Below, piece after piece: positions 47,523-56,733 of a stretch of 64,000 nt of DNA; the first letter of the stretch is position 1, and every line of letters starts with the position of its first letter. Position numbers and translations under genes: made by a program. The DNA is taken from NCBI RefSeq assembly GCF_900115085.1, contig NZ_FOVF01000010.1, positions 1 to 64,000 on the forward strand, in the 5' to 3' direction. The notes below the pieces were generated by a model. It was not told the origin of the DNA. It made no database searches and saw nothing but the letters and a program-made list of their open reading frames with translations. Origin of the DNA: Dokdonella immobilis (GTDB lineage Bacteria > Pseudomonadota > Gammaproteobacteria > Xanthomonadales > Rhodanobacteraceae).

Positions 47523-49685
47523 TCAGCGCACGGTCGCGCCAGGGTTTGCGCCGGCATCGACGTCGAGCAGCTTGAGATCCTCGCCACCGCTGCCGGCCGA
47601 GAGGATCATGCCTTCGGACAGCCCGAAGCGCATCTTGCGCGGGGCCAGGTTGGCGATGAAGACGACGTTGCGGCCAACCAGCTTTTCGGGTTCGGAATAG
47701 GCGGCGCGGATGCCCGAGAAGATCTGGCGTTCGCCCAGTCCGCCGGCGTCGAGGCGGAAGCGCAGCAGCTTGTCCGAGCCTTCGACGAAGGCGCATTCGA
47801 GGACCTTGCCGATGCGCAGGTCGAGCCTGGCGAAATCGTCGATCGAGACATGCGCCGACTTCGTTTCTTCGGCTGCACCCGCGGCTGCGGCCGCCGCATC
47901 GAGGGTCTTCATCTTGCGCGTTTCGACGTCGGCCTGGGATGGCTTGGGCGGTGCGGACAGGGATTCTTTCGATGCGTCGATCATGGCGGCAACCTGTTTC
48001 GGGTCGATTCGTGTGGCGAGCGGCTGGTAGCTCTGCAGGGCGTGCGAACCCAGGTGATTCGCGATGTCGTTGAATCCATCGAAGCGGCCACCGGGCAGGG
48101 CAAGGAATGCCTCGGCTTGAGTGATGGTGGCCGGCAGGACCGGTTTCAGGGCGCAGGCGATCGCGCGGAAAAGATTGATCCCGGTCGATAGGACCACGTG
48201 CAGCTCGTCGCGGCGCGCGGGATCCTTGGCCAGGGCCCAGGGCGCGGCCTCGGCAATGTATTCGTTGGCGCGGTCGGCGACCTGCATGATCGCGCTGATG
48301 CTGCGGTTGAAATCGTCGCGGGCGTAATGGGCCACGGCGTCCTGCAGCAGGCCGGTCGCCTGGCTTAGCATGAGTGCGCCCTTGCGTGCGAATTCCGGCT
48401 CGTTCGTTGCGTCCGTCCCGTTCCAGAACGGCGCGGCCAGGCGGTTGTCGAAGTTCGCTTCCAGCAATCTGGCGCAGCGGCTCGCGATGTTGACGAACTT
48501 GCCGACGATGTCGGCATTCACGCGCTGGGCGAAATCGTCGAGATTGAGGTCGAGGTCGACGACGCCGCCCGAGGACTTGGCCGCGAAGTAATAGCGCAGG
48601 TATTCCGGGTTGAGGCCGGCATCGAGGTAGGTGCGCGCCATGATGAAGGTGCCGCGCGACTTCGACATCTTCTCGCCATTGACGGTCAGGTAACCGTTGA
48701 CGTGCAATGCGGTCGGCACGCGTAGCCCGGCGCCATGCAGCATGGCCGGCCAGAACAGGCCGTGGAAATTCACGATGTCCTTGCCGATGAAGTGGTGCAG
48801 CTCGGTGCGGCTGCCGGCCTCGAGGTATTCGTCGAACGAAAGCCCGGTGCGATTGCACAGGGCCTTGAAGCTGGCCAGGTAGCCGACCGGCGCGTCGAGC
48901 CACACATAGAAGAACTTGCCCGGTGCGTCCGGAATCGGGAAGCCGAAATACGGCGCGTCGCGCGAGATGTCCCAGTCGCGCAGCCCACCTTCTGCGTTGA
49001 GCCACTCGCCGAGCTTGGCGACGACGCCCGGATGGGCGACGGGCTGTCCGTCGGTCAGCTTGCCGGCCAGCCAGTCGCGCAGCAGCGAAGTGAAGTGGCC
49101 GACGCCGAAAAAGAAGTGTTCTGAGTCGCGCAGGACCGGTTCGGCGCCCGACATGACCGAGCGCGGATTGATCAGGTCGGTCGGTGCATAGGTCGCGCCG
49201 CAGTTCTCGCAGTTGTCGCCGTACTGGTCGGGCGTGCCGCAGTTCGGGCAGATGCCGCGGATGTAGCGGTCTGGCAGGAACATCTGCTTGACCGGATCGT
49301 ACAGCTGCTGGATCGAGCGGCGCGTGATGTGGCCCGCATCGCGCAGCCGCGTATAGATCGTTTCGGCGAGTTCGCGGTTTTCTGCCGAATGGGTGGAGTG
49401 GTACTGGTCGTAGTCGACCGAAAAATCCGTGAAGTCGCGTTCGTGCGAGGCCTGGATCGGCTTGATGAATTCCTCCGGGCTCAGCCCGGCTTTCTCCGCG
49501 GCCAGCATGATCGGCGTGCCGTGGGCATCGTCGGCGCAGACGAAATGCACGGTATGCCCGCACATGCGCTGGGCGCGCACCCAGATATCGGCCTGGATAT
49601 AGCCGACCAGGTGGCCGATGTGCAGGGGCCCGTTGGCATAGGGCAAGGCATTGGAGACAAGGATCTTCCTTGCGGGCGAGCTCAT
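47523..49685 (-). CDS. metG: Methionine-tRNA ligase
   Basis: Class I synthetase that charges both initiator and elongator tRNA-Met. The 720-residue protein has HIGH at 22-25, a zinc domain with CPNCGTPDQYGDNCENC (core CPNC and CENC), KMSKS near residue 335, an anticodon-binding helical bundle, and a C-terminal EMAP-II-like tRNA-binding domain (DDFARLDLRIGKVLECA, GRNVVFIANLAPRKM). The dimer-forming C-terminal domain is fully present. The start MSSPARKILVSNALPYANG is normal. Confidence 0.97.
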   Translation of the reverse strand: MSSPARKILVSNALPYANGPLHIGHLVGYIQADIWVRAQRMCGHTVHFVCADDAHGTPIMLAAEKAGLSPEEFIKPIQASHERDFTDFSVDYDQYHSTHSAENRELAETIYTRLRDAGHITRRSIQQLYDPVKQMFLPDRYIRGICPNCGTPDQYGDNCENCGATYAPTDLINPRSVMSGAEPVLRDSEHFFFGVGHFTSLLRDWLAGKLTDGQPVAHPGVVAKLGEWLNAEGGLRDWDISRDAPYFGFPIPDAPGKFFYVWLDAPVGYLASFKALCNRTGLSFDEYLEAGSRTELHHFIGKDIVNFHGLFWPAMLHGAGLRVPTALHVNGYLTVNGEKMSKSRGTFIMARTYLDAGLNPEYLRYYFAAKSSGGVVDLDLNLDDFAQRVNADIVGKFVNIASRCARLLEANFDNRLAAPFWNGTDATNEPEFARKGALMLSQATGLLQDAVAHYARDDFNRSISAIMQVADRANEYIAEAAPWALAKDPARRDELHVVLSTGINLFRAIACALKPVLPATITQAEAFLALPGGRFDGFNDIANHLGSHALQSYQPLATRIDPKQVAAMIDASKESLSAPPKPSQADVETRKMKTLDAAAAAAGAAEETKSAHVSIDDFARLDLRIGKVLECAFVEGSDKLLRFRLDAGGLGERQIFSGIRAAYSEPEKLVGRNVVFIANLAPRKMRFGLSEGMILSAGSGGEDLKLLDVDAGANPGATVR

Positions 49686-49776
49686 TCCGTACGGGTTCCG
49701 CGCATTCAGGGGCGCGGAATTATTGCATGCAGAGCCCTCTCATGGGCTGTTGCGGGGAGGCCATGAGGTCAGGGCG

Positions 49777-50235
49777 TCAAAGCGCACAGCCGAGAGCTTC
49801 GAGTTTCTTCGCCGCCAGCGCCCGCGACTTCTTGCACTGCTTGGCGACCCTGGCCGGATCCACGCCGCGTGCGATATTGCCGAGGATCGCGCGCACCGAA
49901 GCCTTAAGCTCGCTCGCCTTGGCCCGTCGCTCGTCACTGCCAAGTCGGGAATTCAGGCACTGGCGGTAGAGCTCGACGTAATCATCGCAGTCCGGGAAAC
50001 CGGTCTTGTCGAATTCGGGGATCGGATTGTCCAGCGGCGGTGGCGCGGAATCGAGCGGAGCGACCGCCGTGGCGACCGGGTTCGCTTCAGGCTTCGGTGC
50101 CGGCGCCGGTGCAGCGGGAGCAGGCGCTGCTGCCGGTGGTGTTTCCGGAATGCCGGACGGCTGGTTCTTGCTGCAGGCAGCCATCGCCAGGAGCAACGGA
50201 ATGAGGAAAATCAGGCGGGTCGGATTCATGCGCAT
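49777..50235 (-). CDS. Proline-rich predicted lipoprotein
   Basis: A 152-residue precursor with a lipoprotein signal (IFLIPLLLAM, lipobox MAAC). After the lipid Cys there is an Ala/Pro-rich linker (about 25-60, typical of a flexible tether) and a small globular part with three Cys (FPDCDDYV, YRQCLN, AKQCKKS) and EALGCAL at the end. The four cysteines may make two disulfides. Function unknown; the Ala/Pro spacer suggests a tether to the outer membrane. The start MRMNP at 50235 and MNP at 50229 are equally possible. It is divergent from the mrp gene, with 137 bases between. Confidence 0.72.
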   Translation of the reverse strand: MRMNPTRLIFLIPLLLAMAACSKNQPSGIPETPPAAAPAPAAPAPAPKPEANPVATAVAPLDSAPPPLDNPIPEFDKTGFPDCDDYVELYRQCLNSRLGSDERRAKASELKASVRAILGNIARGVDPARVAKQCKKSRALAAKKLEALGCAL

Positions 50236-50372
50236 GCTCGTGAACAGAAGGCGTCGGGATCTTTGACTCCGGCGCACCGCGACAGTTCAGTGCGGTCAAC
50301 GCCAGCGGCGCGCGCGCCAGCTGCGCAGGGTAACCGGTCCGGCGAAGCAGTACACTAGCGGGTCTCTGCAAA

Positions 50373-51476
50373 ATGATCGAATCCATGAGCGAAACCATAG
50401 AAGCACGCGCCCGCGAAATCCTTGCCGGAATCATCGATCCGCACTCTGGCCAGGACCTCGTTGCCGCCGGCGCCCTGCGCGGAGTCGGGGTATCCGGCGA
50501 CAAGGTCTCCGTCGACATCCAGCTCGGCTATCCGGCCCTGTCCTGGCAGGCGACCCTGTCGGCCCAGGTCAAGCAGGCCCTCGAGAGCGACCCGGGCATT
50601 GGTTCGGCGGCCGTCGGCGTTTCCTGCCGGGTCGGCGCCCATCGGGTACAGGAAGGCCTGACGCCGCTGCCGAACATCCGCAACATCATTGCGGTTGCCT
50701 CGGGCAAGGGCGGCGTAGGCAAATCGACCGTGGCCGCCAACCTGGCCCTGGCCCTGCGTGCCGAAGGCGCCAGTGTCGGCGTGCTCGATGCCGACATCTA
50801 CGGCCCCAGCCAGCCGCGCATGTTCGGCCTGTCCGGCAAGCCCGACACAAAGGATGGCAGCCGCATCGAACCGAAGATCAACCATGGCATCCAGGTCATG
50901 TCGATCGGCTTCCTGATCGAGGAGGACACGCCGATGATCTGGCGTGGACCGATGGTCACCCAGGCCCTGCAGCAACTGCTCGGCGACACCAACTGGGTCG
51001 ATCTTGACTATCTGGTCATCGACCTGCCGCCCGGAACCGGTGACATCCAGCTGACCCTGTGCCAGCGCGTACCGGTCTCCGGGGCGGTGATCGTGACTAC
51101 ACCGCAGGACATCGCCCTGCTCGATGCGCGCAAGGCGCTGAAGATGTTCGAGAAGGTCAACGTGCCGGTACTCGGCATCATCGAGAACATGTCCACCCAC
51201 ATCTGCTCGAATTGCGGGCATGAGGAGCACGTGTTCGGCGAGGGTGGTGGCGAACGCATGGCCGCGCAGTACGGCGTGCCGATGCTCGGTTCGCTGCCCC
51301 TGGACATCCGCATCCGCGAGCAGGCCGATGGCGGCACGCCAACCGTTGCCGCCCTGCCAGGTTCCGAACTCGCCGCCCGCTACCAGGGCATCGCGCGCAA
51401 CGCCGCGGCGCGGCTGTCGCTGCAGGCCCGCAACAAGTCGATCCAGTTTCCCAAGATCGTCATCCAGAACACCTGA
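50373..51476 (+). CDS. Iron-sulfur cluster carrier protein Mrp/ApbC
   Basis: P-loop ATPase that carries and delivers Fe-S clusters in the cytoplasm. The 367-residue protein has an N-terminal MIP18-type domain (EILAGIIDPHSGQDLV), the deviant Walker A SGKGGVGKST (about 110-118), Walker B DLPPGTGDIQLT, and the cluster-binding CSNCG. Some homologs start at the ATG 12 bases later (MSETIE). A DUF1287 gene follows three bases later. The name apbC or mrp is used interchangeably in annotated genomes. Confidence 0.94.
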   Translation: MIESMSETIEARAREILAGIIDPHSGQDLVAAGALRGVGVSGDKVSVDIQLGYPALSWQATLSAQVKQALESDPGIGSAAVGVSCRVGAHRVQEGLTPLPNIRNIIAVASGKGGVGKSTVAANLALALRAEGASVGVLDADIYGPSQPRMFGLSGKPDTKDGSRIEPKINHGIQVMSIGFLIEEDTPMIWRGPMVTQALQQLLGDTNWVDLDYLVIDLPPGTGDIQLTLCQRVPVSGAVIVTTPQDIALLDARKALKMFEKVNVPVLGIIENMSTHICSNCGHEEHVFGEGGGERMAAQYGVPMLGSLPLDIRIREQADGGTPTVAALPGSELAARYQGIARNAAARLSLQARNKSIQFPKIVIQNT

Positions 51477-51478
51477 TC

Positions 51479-52084
51479 GTGCGCTGGCCGGTGCTCCCGG
51501 GCGTGTTCGGCCTGCTGTTGCTGGGCAGCACGGCGCGGGCCGATGATGACCTCGTACGCATGCTGGCGGCTGCGCATGCGCAGATCGGCGTGACCGTCCG
51601 CTACGCGCCGGCCTACGTGCGCCTGGACTATCCCGGTGGCGACCTGCCGGCCGATCGCGGAGTCTGCTCGGATGTGCTGGTCCGGGCCTTGCGTGCGGTC
51701 GGCATCGACCTGCAGGTCGCCGTGCATCGCGACATGCAGGCGCACTTTTCGGCCTATCCCGACCATTGGGGCCTGGCCGGGGCCGATGCCAATATCGATC
51801 ACCGCCGCGTGCCCAATCTCGAACGCTATTTCGAACGCAGCGGCAAGAGCCTGCCGCTGAGCCGGGATCCCGTCGATTTCGAGGCCGGCGATTTCGTCTC
51901 CTGGCGGCTCGACGGCGGCCAGCCGCACATCGGCATGGTTTCGGACCGGCGCAGTGCGGATGGCCGAAGGCCGCTGATCATTCACAATATCGGCGCCGGG
52001 ACCCAGCTCGAGGACGTGCTCTTCGAGTGGAAGATGACCGGTCATTTCCGGTATTTTGCCGGCCCCTCCGGCGCCACACCCTGA
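51479..52084 (+). CDS. DUF1287 exported protein, NlpC/P60-like
   Basis: A 201-residue precursor: GTG start at 51479, signal peptide (about 1-20, ending TARA), then the DUF1287 domain. Family landmarks are YAPAYVRLDYPGGDLPADRGVCSDV trimmed to its core DRGVCSDV with a conserved Cys, and QPHIGMVSD with a conserved His. Cys and His in that order recall NlpC/P60-like cysteine peptidases, so a cell-wall hydrolase role is plausible but unproven. It follows mrp by two bases and precedes dcd, so the three may be one transcript. Confidence 0.83.
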   Translation: MRWPVLPGVFGLLLLGSTARADDDLVRMLAAAHAQIGVTVRYAPAYVRLDYPGGDLPADRGVCSDVLVRALRAVGIDLQVAVHRDMQAHFSAYPDHWGLAGADANIDHRRVPNLERYFERSGKSLPLSRDPVDFEAGDFVSWRLDGGQPHIGMVSDRRSADGRRPLIIHNIGAGTQLEDVLFEWKMTGHFRYFAGPSGATP

Positions 52085-52156
52085 CCCGGGCCCATCCTCC
52101 CGTCCCGCACGTCGCTGTTCGACGTCGGATCCGGGCAATACCAGCGAGAGTCGCCA

Positions 52157-52726
52157 ATGAGCATCAAATCGGACCTGTGGATCAGGCGCATGGCCCAGCA
52201 GCATCGGATGATCGAACCGTTCGAGCCCGGCCAGGTCAAGCTGAACGCCTCCGGCGGCCGCCTGATCTCCTATGGAACCTCGAGCTACGGCTATGACGTG
52301 CGCTGCGCCTCGGAGTTCAAGATCTTCACCAACATCAATTCGACGATCGTCGATCCGAAGCATTTCGAATCGGGCAATTTCGTCGACTTCAACGGCGATG
52401 TCTGCATCATCCCGCCGAATTCCTTCGCCCTGGCGCGGACCGTCGAGTATTTCCGCATTCCGCGCAAGGTGCTGACGATCTGCCTCGGGAAGTCGACCTA
52501 TGCGCGTTGCGGGATCATCGTCAATGTGACCCCGCTCGAACCCGAGTGGGAGGGCCATGTAACGCTGGAGTTCTCCAACACCACACCGCTGCCGGCCCGC
52601 ATCTATGCCAACGAGGGCGTCGCCCAGATGCTGTTCCTGGAGTCGGACGAGGAGTGCGAGACCAGCTACAAGGATCGTGGCGGCAAATACATGGGGCAGC
52701 AGGGCGTGACCCTGCCACGCACATGA
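52157..52726 (+). CDS. dcd: dCTP deaminase
   Basis: Trimeric enzyme that converts dCTP to dUTP for thymidylate synthesis. The 189-residue product has the family start [13 protein letters not shown], the nucleotide site [13 protein letters not shown] and catalytic Glu in [15 protein letters not shown]. Length is normal. The C-terminal tail [13 protein letters not shown] closes the active site. The ATG is preceded by GCGAGAG. It runs in the same direction as mrp and the DUF1287 gene, 72 bases after the latter, and before a run of small exported proteins with which it shares no evident function. Confidence 0.96.
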   Translation: MSIKSDLWIRRMAQQHRMIEPFEPGQVKLNASGGRLISYGTSSYGYDVRCASEFKIFTNINSTIVDPKHFESGNFVDFNGDVCIIPPNSFALARTVEYFRIPRKVLTICLGKSTYARCGIIVNVTPLEPEWEGHVTLEFSNTTPLPARIYANEGVAQMLFLESDEECETSYKDRGGKYMGQQGVTLPRT

Positions 52727-52774
52727 GCTTCGGTGGTAGTCTTGGTCTCTTGTCCCGACCCGGAGAGTGAGTCC

Positions 52775-53176
52775 ATGCGGTTGTTCGTGAGGAATCGTGG
52801 AATGCGTCTGTTGGCCTTGCTCATGGTGGTCGTGGCGCTCGGCGCCTGCGCGAGGGGTACGCGGTCCGATACCGCCAAGGCTCCGGTGAACGTGCCGGCC
52901 TCGTTCGACGTGACCCTGATCGCCACCAAGGACGGGCAGTTCGACTACCTCGATGCCCCGCTCACGCCGCAGGACCTGCGCGCCGCGCTCAACTACCGGA
53001 AGGAACAATCCTTGCCGATGTCGACGGTTCTTCTAAAGCGCGGCGAGAAGGACAAGGTAAAGGACGTCCACATCGTGGCACTGGCGCGAATTGCCGTTGC
53101 ACTGGGCTTCACCGCCTATGTGATGGAAGACGGCGAAATCAACGAGATTCGCACGACCACCACCAAAGAAGAGTAA
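52775..53176 (+). CDS. Small predicted lipoprotein, ExbD-like core
   Basis: A 133-residue precursor with a lipoprotein signal (LLALLMVVVALG, lipobox GAC). The mature part contains SFDVTLIATKDGQFDYLDAPLTPQDL and IVALARIAVALGFTAYVMEDGEI, whose strand-helix-strand order is like the periplasmic domain of ExbD/TolR. No membrane helix remains after processing. Start ATG at 52775 follows GGAGAGTGAG. It is one of three consecutive small exported proteins; possible shared function unknown. Confidence 0.72.
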   Translation: MRLFVRNRGMRLLALLMVVVALGACARGTRSDTAKAPVNVPASFDVTLIATKDGQFDYLDAPLTPQDLRAALNYRKEQSLPMSTVLLKRGEKDKVKDVHIVALARIAVALGFTAYVMEDGEINEIRTTTTKEE

Positions 53177-53188
53177 GCGGGGATCACC

Positions 53189-53545
53189 ATGAAAAAGTTC
53201 ATGCTCAAGGCGCGTGCGATGCTCGTTCTGGCCATGCTGGCCATGTTCCTGGCCACGGCCGCACACGCCGGCGACGTGCGTGATGGCCGCGCCATCGTCA
53301 CTCCGGCCAAGGAAGACCGCTACAAGATCGGCAGCTATACCTTCGGCAAGGCGGAACTTTTCGGCTATATCAGCGAACTGAAGGAAACCAAGAAGATCAC
53401 CGGGATCGTGCTCAAGAATGGTTACAGCGACAGCAACAAGGCCACCGACGAGCAGCGTCATTCGATCGCCAGCATCGGCAAGACCCTGCAGCTCGAGACC
53501 TTCACCCAGGACGGTCGCGACCTCCAGCCCCTGTCGAACGACTAG
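53189..53545 (+). CDS. Small exported protein, function unknown
   Basis: A 118-residue protein with a signal peptide (about 1-27, LVLAMLAMFLATAAHA) and a mature part of about 90 residues: GDVRDGRAIVTPAKEDRYKIGSY trimmed core EDRYKIGSYTFGK, then ELFGYISELKETKKITGIVL. The charged alternation suggests a small alpha/beta fold. It starts 12 bases after the preceding lipoprotein stop and shares its direction, so cotranscription is likely. No family was recognised. Confidence 0.65.
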   Translation: MKKFMLKARAMLVLAMLAMFLATAAHAGDVRDGRAIVTPAKEDRYKIGSYTFGKAELFGYISELKETKKITGIVLKNGYSDSNKATDEQRHSIASIGKTLQLETFTQDGRDLQPLSND

Positions 53546-53645
53546 AAGTAACCGAGGCCAGGCGCGCCTGTCGGGGCGCGCCGACGGCCGGCGGCTTTGC
53601 AGGCTGTGCGCCGCCGTCACCTGCGGGTTCGGCCTGGCGCTCTCG

Positions 53646-54266
53646 ATGTCTGCGCCAACCGCATCCGCAGCCAATCCGTTCGTGGCCTGGAAAGACCGTC
53701 TGTTCGGCGCCAGGCCCGTGCATTCGCCCGTGCGTGAGTCGAACCCTGAGGGTGTGGTCGTCCTCGGCGTCGATCGACCCGAGCACCTGCGCATCCTCGG
53801 CGACTCGGACCAGCGCGAGTTTCCGCAAGGCAAGAGCCGGTTCCGCGAACTCGAACTGCAACGCGAATTCGAGCATGTCGCGCTGCGCGTCCAGGTGATC
53901 GCCAGGTCGAACCCGCACGGTCGCGGCAACGCCGTGTTCAAGCCGGTCATTTACCTGCTCGACGATCGCGGCGAAGTGCGCGAGAGCAAGGCCGTGGAAC
54001 CGCTTTATCTGGACATCCGCCCGTTCCGGCCCACCCGCCTGCTCGCCTGCGTGCCGCTGGAAAAGGTCCGCCGGTTCGCCGTGGCCACGCCGGCCTCGGC
54101 GCTGGGCACGTCCTACGAGTCGAAGTCGCGGGACAAGGTCAGCGCAAAGAGCAAGGGCGGCTTCTACTACGCGACCGATCCGATCAAGGTCAATCTTCCG
54201 TATGTCGAGACCGGCGAACTGATCGTCGAAGTGGTCCGTGCCAACCGCAAGGGTGAGGGCTGCTGA
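53646..54266 (+). CDS. Predicted exported protein, start uncertain
   Basis: The 206-residue product from the ATG at 53646 contains soluble beta-rich text (EFEHVALRVQVIARSN, PVIYLLDDRGEVRESKAVEPL, VETGELIVEVVRANRKG). No family was identified. Just upstream in the same frame lies a signal-like hydrophobic stretch (LCRLCAAVTCGFGLALS), but it has no ATG, GTG or TTG before it within 100 bases except inside the preceding gene. Either a rare CTG start is used or the true start is lost. Its neighbours are also exported proteins. The downstream pcp gene is convergent, 60 bases away. Confidence 0.6.
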   Translation: MSAPTASAANPFVAWKDRLFGARPVHSPVRESNPEGVVVLGVDRPEHLRILGDSDQREFPQGKSRFRELELQREFEHVALRVQVIARSNPHGRGNAVFKPVIYLLDDRGEVRESKAVEPLYLDIRPFRPTRLLACVPLEKVRRFAVATPASALGTSYESKSRDKVSAKSKGGFYYATDPIKVNLPYVETGELIVEVVRANRKGEGC

Positions 54267-54326
54267 AGGCCGGGCGGCCGCCGGGTCCGGTCGATCGCCC
54301 CCGGCTGCGATCCGCATGCACGACGG

Positions 54327-54980
54327 TCAATGCGTGGTGCCGCCGGCGACCTCGAGATCCGTGGCCGTGGTCACGGCACAGGCGATCGCCGCGCGAATCC
54401 CGTGCAGCATGGTCGACAGCGGCAGGCACGGTTCCCCCGGATGCGCAACGAGTTGCTCGGGCAGCCACGGCACGTGGATGAAGCCGCCGCGCAGGCCCGG
54501 ATGCTCGGTCGCCAGCAGGTGGGCCAGCCAATAGAACACCTGGTTGCAGACGAAGCTGCCGGCGCTGAGCGAGAGCGAGGCGGGAACGTCCAGCTCGTGC
54601 AGCGCGGCCCGAATCGCCTTGACCGGCAGGCTTGAAAGGTAGGCCATGGGGCCGTCCTCGAGGACGGGCTTGTCGATCGGCTGCAGGCCGGCATTGTCGG
54701 GGATGCGGGCGTCGATCAGATTGACCGCAACCCGTTCCAGCGAGATTTCGCTGCGGCCTCCGGCCTGACCGAGCGCGATCACCAGTGCCGGCCGGCAGCG
54801 GTCGAGCCATTCGGCGAGGGCGGTCGGCGCCTCGGTGAAGGACACGGGCAGGACGGCGCCGACCACCCGGTGCCCCGCGATCGACTCGCCATCGAGGCAG
54901 CGCGCGATTTCGGCCGACGGATTGACCGGCTCGCCGGCGAACGGCTCGAAACCTGCGATCAGGACAACCGGCTCGCTCAT
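54327..54980 (-). CDS. pcp: Pyroglutamyl-peptidase I
   Basis: Cysteine peptidase that removes N-terminal pyroglutamate from peptides in the cytoplasm. The 217-residue enzyme has the catalytic triad Glu82 (SLERVAVN), Cys145 (AGSFVCNQVFY) and His169 (GGFIHVPW), and the family start VLIAGFEPFAGEPVNPS. It overlaps the DUF979 gene by four bases at its start, making it the last gene of the pyroglutamate operon. The product of the reaction, pyroglutamate, is the substrate of PxpABC encoded upstream. Confidence 0.95.
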   Translation of the reverse strand: MSEPVVLIAGFEPFAGEPVNPSAEIARCLDGESIAGHRVVGAVLPVSFTEAPTALAEWLDRCRPALVIALGQAGGRSEISLERVAVNLIDARIPDNAGLQPIDKPVLEDGPMAYLSSLPVKAIRAALHELDVPASLSLSAGSFVCNQVFYWLAHLLATEHPGLRGGFIHVPWLPEQLVAHPGEPCLPLSTMLHGIRAAIACAVTTATDLEVAGGTTH

Positions 54981-55948
54981 CGGAACACCAGCAGGGCCAT
55001 CAGGGCGACATTGACGACCATGAGGGCCAGGGCAGTCGGGATCTGCGAGCGGATCACGCCGTACTGGTCGGGCAGTTCGAGCAGCACGGCCGGCACGATG
55101 TTGAAGTTCGCCGCCATCGGCGTCAGCAACGTGCCGCAGTATCCGGTCAGCATACCGATCGCGCCGAGGATGGCCGGGTCGGCGCCGTGCCTGAGGACCA
55201 GCAGGGGCAGGCCGATGCCGGCCATCATCACCGGAAAGGCGGCGAAGGCGTTGCCCATGATGATCGTGAACAGGACCATGCCAAGGGCGAATGCGAGCAG
55301 GCAGGCCATGCGGCTGTCGATCGGGATGACGGCACTGGTCAGCGCGGCAATGGTCTCGCCGACCCCGGTGGCGGCGAATACGCCGCCCAGCGTGGCCAGG
55401 ATCATCGGCAGCAGGACTGCCCAGCCCAGCGAATCGAGGAGGCGGCGCCCCTCGACGATCGAATGCAGCGGGCGGGCGCGGGTCACGCGCACCGCGCCGA
55501 CGAGGGCAAGCAGGCTGGCCAGGCCCAGCGAAGTCAGGGTCAGCGCCTTCGGATCGAGCAGCGGCATGCCATTCAGCGAAAGATGACGGCCCGCGAAGAA
55601 CAGCGCGAGGGTCAGCACCGGTATCGCCAGCGCCGGGGCAAACAGGCGATTGCCGATGCGTGCGGCGGAACGCTCGCGTTGCTCATGCTCGGCGGGCGTA
55701 TCGGCCTTCGAGCGCAGGCCGCCGCGCGCGGCGAGCAGGCCCAGGGCGACGACACCGCCGCCCATGAACTGGGCCGGCAGCGCCTCGTTGCGCTGGACCG
55801 CAGCCAGCACGAGGTCGCCGAACACGAACGGACCGGAAAGGATCAGCCAGAATGCCGCCATCGAGAAGCGGCGCTCGCGCAGGTTGAACCAGGCGGCGGC
55901 GATCAGGAAGGCGCCGACCAGCCAGTACAGGTACTCAACGCGGAGCAT
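54977..55948 (-). CDS. DUF979 membrane protein, predicted pyroglutamate transporter half
   Basis: A 323-residue integral membrane protein with about nine to ten hydrophobic segments, in the DUF979 family (LGWAVLLPMILATLGGVF, GMLTGYCGTLLTPMAANFN). DUF969 and DUF979 genes always seem to travel together and look like two halves of one permease. The start overlaps DUF969 by 14 bases (55935-55948). Neighbours release and hydrolyse pyroglutamate, so the pair likely imports it or peptides bearing it; this function is inferred from context only. Confidence 0.82.
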   Translation of the reverse strand: MLRVEYLYWLVGAFLIAAAWFNLRERRFSMAAFWLILSGPFVFGDLVLAAVQRNEALPAQFMGGGVVALGLLAARGGLRSKADTPAEHEQRERSAARIGNRLFAPALAIPVLTLALFFAGRHLSLNGMPLLDPKALTLTSLGLASLLALVGAVRVTRARPLHSIVEGRRLLDSLGWAVLLPMILATLGGVFAATGVGETIAALTSAVIPIDSRMACLLAFALGMVLFTIIMGNAFAAFPVMMAGIGLPLLVLRHGADPAILGAIGMLTGYCGTLLTPMAANFNIVPAVLLELPDQYGVIRSQIPTALALMVVNVALMALLVFR

Positions 55949-56654
55949 TGGTTGCTCCATCCTTGCCGATCAGGCGCCTTTCGCGATCGATGCGTCGCTG
56001 CAGCAGGCGCACGCGGACGGAATGGATCAGAAACGCCGCGATCGCCGTAGGCAACGCCCACAGGGAAATCGACAGCGGTTCGAGGACGATGCCGTTGCGG
56101 GCATAGAATCCCTGGATCAGCAGGACCGCGCCAAAGGCCACGAACACGTCCTCGCCGAAGAATCGGCCGACATTTTCCACGGCGGCGGCGCTGGCGCGTA
56201 CGCGGTCGCGTTGCGAGTCGGTCAACGGACCGCGACCGCCTTCGGCTGCGCTTTCGCTCATCGGTGCGATCAACGGGCGAACCGTCTGTGCGTGGCCGGC
56301 GATATCGATCAGGCCGGCCATGCTGAGCAACTGGCGCAGGCCGAGGTAGGTGATCTGGAAGCGCGCCAGGGTCAAGCCGCGAAAGCTCGCTATCCAGGTG
56401 CGGGCGCGCTCGCGCAAACCGAAATGCTCGAGCAGTCCGATCACCGGCAGGGTCAGCAGGAACAGAAGCAGGACGCGGTTCTCTACGAAGGTGCGGCCGA
56501 GCAGGGCGAGCAGGTCGGGCAGGGGAATGCCGGCGCAGAGGCCGCTGACCAGTCCGGCAGTCACCACGACGAGGACGGGGTTGCGGCGCAGCGTGAAGCC
56601 GATGACGACGACGGCGACGCCGAGCAGCGGCCAGTAGTTGATGACGCCTGGCAT
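55935..56654 (-). CDS. DUF969 membrane protein, predicted pyroglutamate transporter half
   Basis: A 239-residue membrane protein of the DUF969 family with five to six hydrophobic segments (YWPLLGVAVVVIGFTL, VLLLFLLTLPVIGLLEHFGL). Between helices there is a cytoplasmic charged loop (AEGGRGPLTDSQRDRVRAS) and VENVGRFFGEDVFVAFGAVLL. It lies 79 bases after pxpA and overlaps DUF979 by 14 bases. The pairing with pcp and pxp genes predicts transport of pyroglutamate. Confidence 0.82.
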   Translation of the reverse strand: MPGVINYWPLLGVAVVVIGFTLRRNPVLVVVTAGLVSGLCAGIPLPDLLALLGRTFVENRVLLLFLLTLPVIGLLEHFGLRERARTWIASFRGLTLARFQITYLGLRQLLSMAGLIDIAGHAQTVRPLIAPMSESAAEGGRGPLTDSQRDRVRASAAAVENVGRFFGEDVFVAFGAVLLIQGFYARNGIVLEPLSISLWALPTAIAAFLIHSVRVRLLQRRIDRERRLIGKDGATNAPR

Positions 56655-56733
56655 GGGTGGAGACTCCCGGATGGTCCAACGCCCATGCTAACCCGATGCC
56701 GTTGCACGGCCTATTCCTTGGCCATGCCGCTAC

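Noticed and set aside
47461-49563. A 700-codon minus-strand frame overlapping metG
   Set aside because: It lies in another frame of metG with arginine-rich text; metG itself has all class I motifs.
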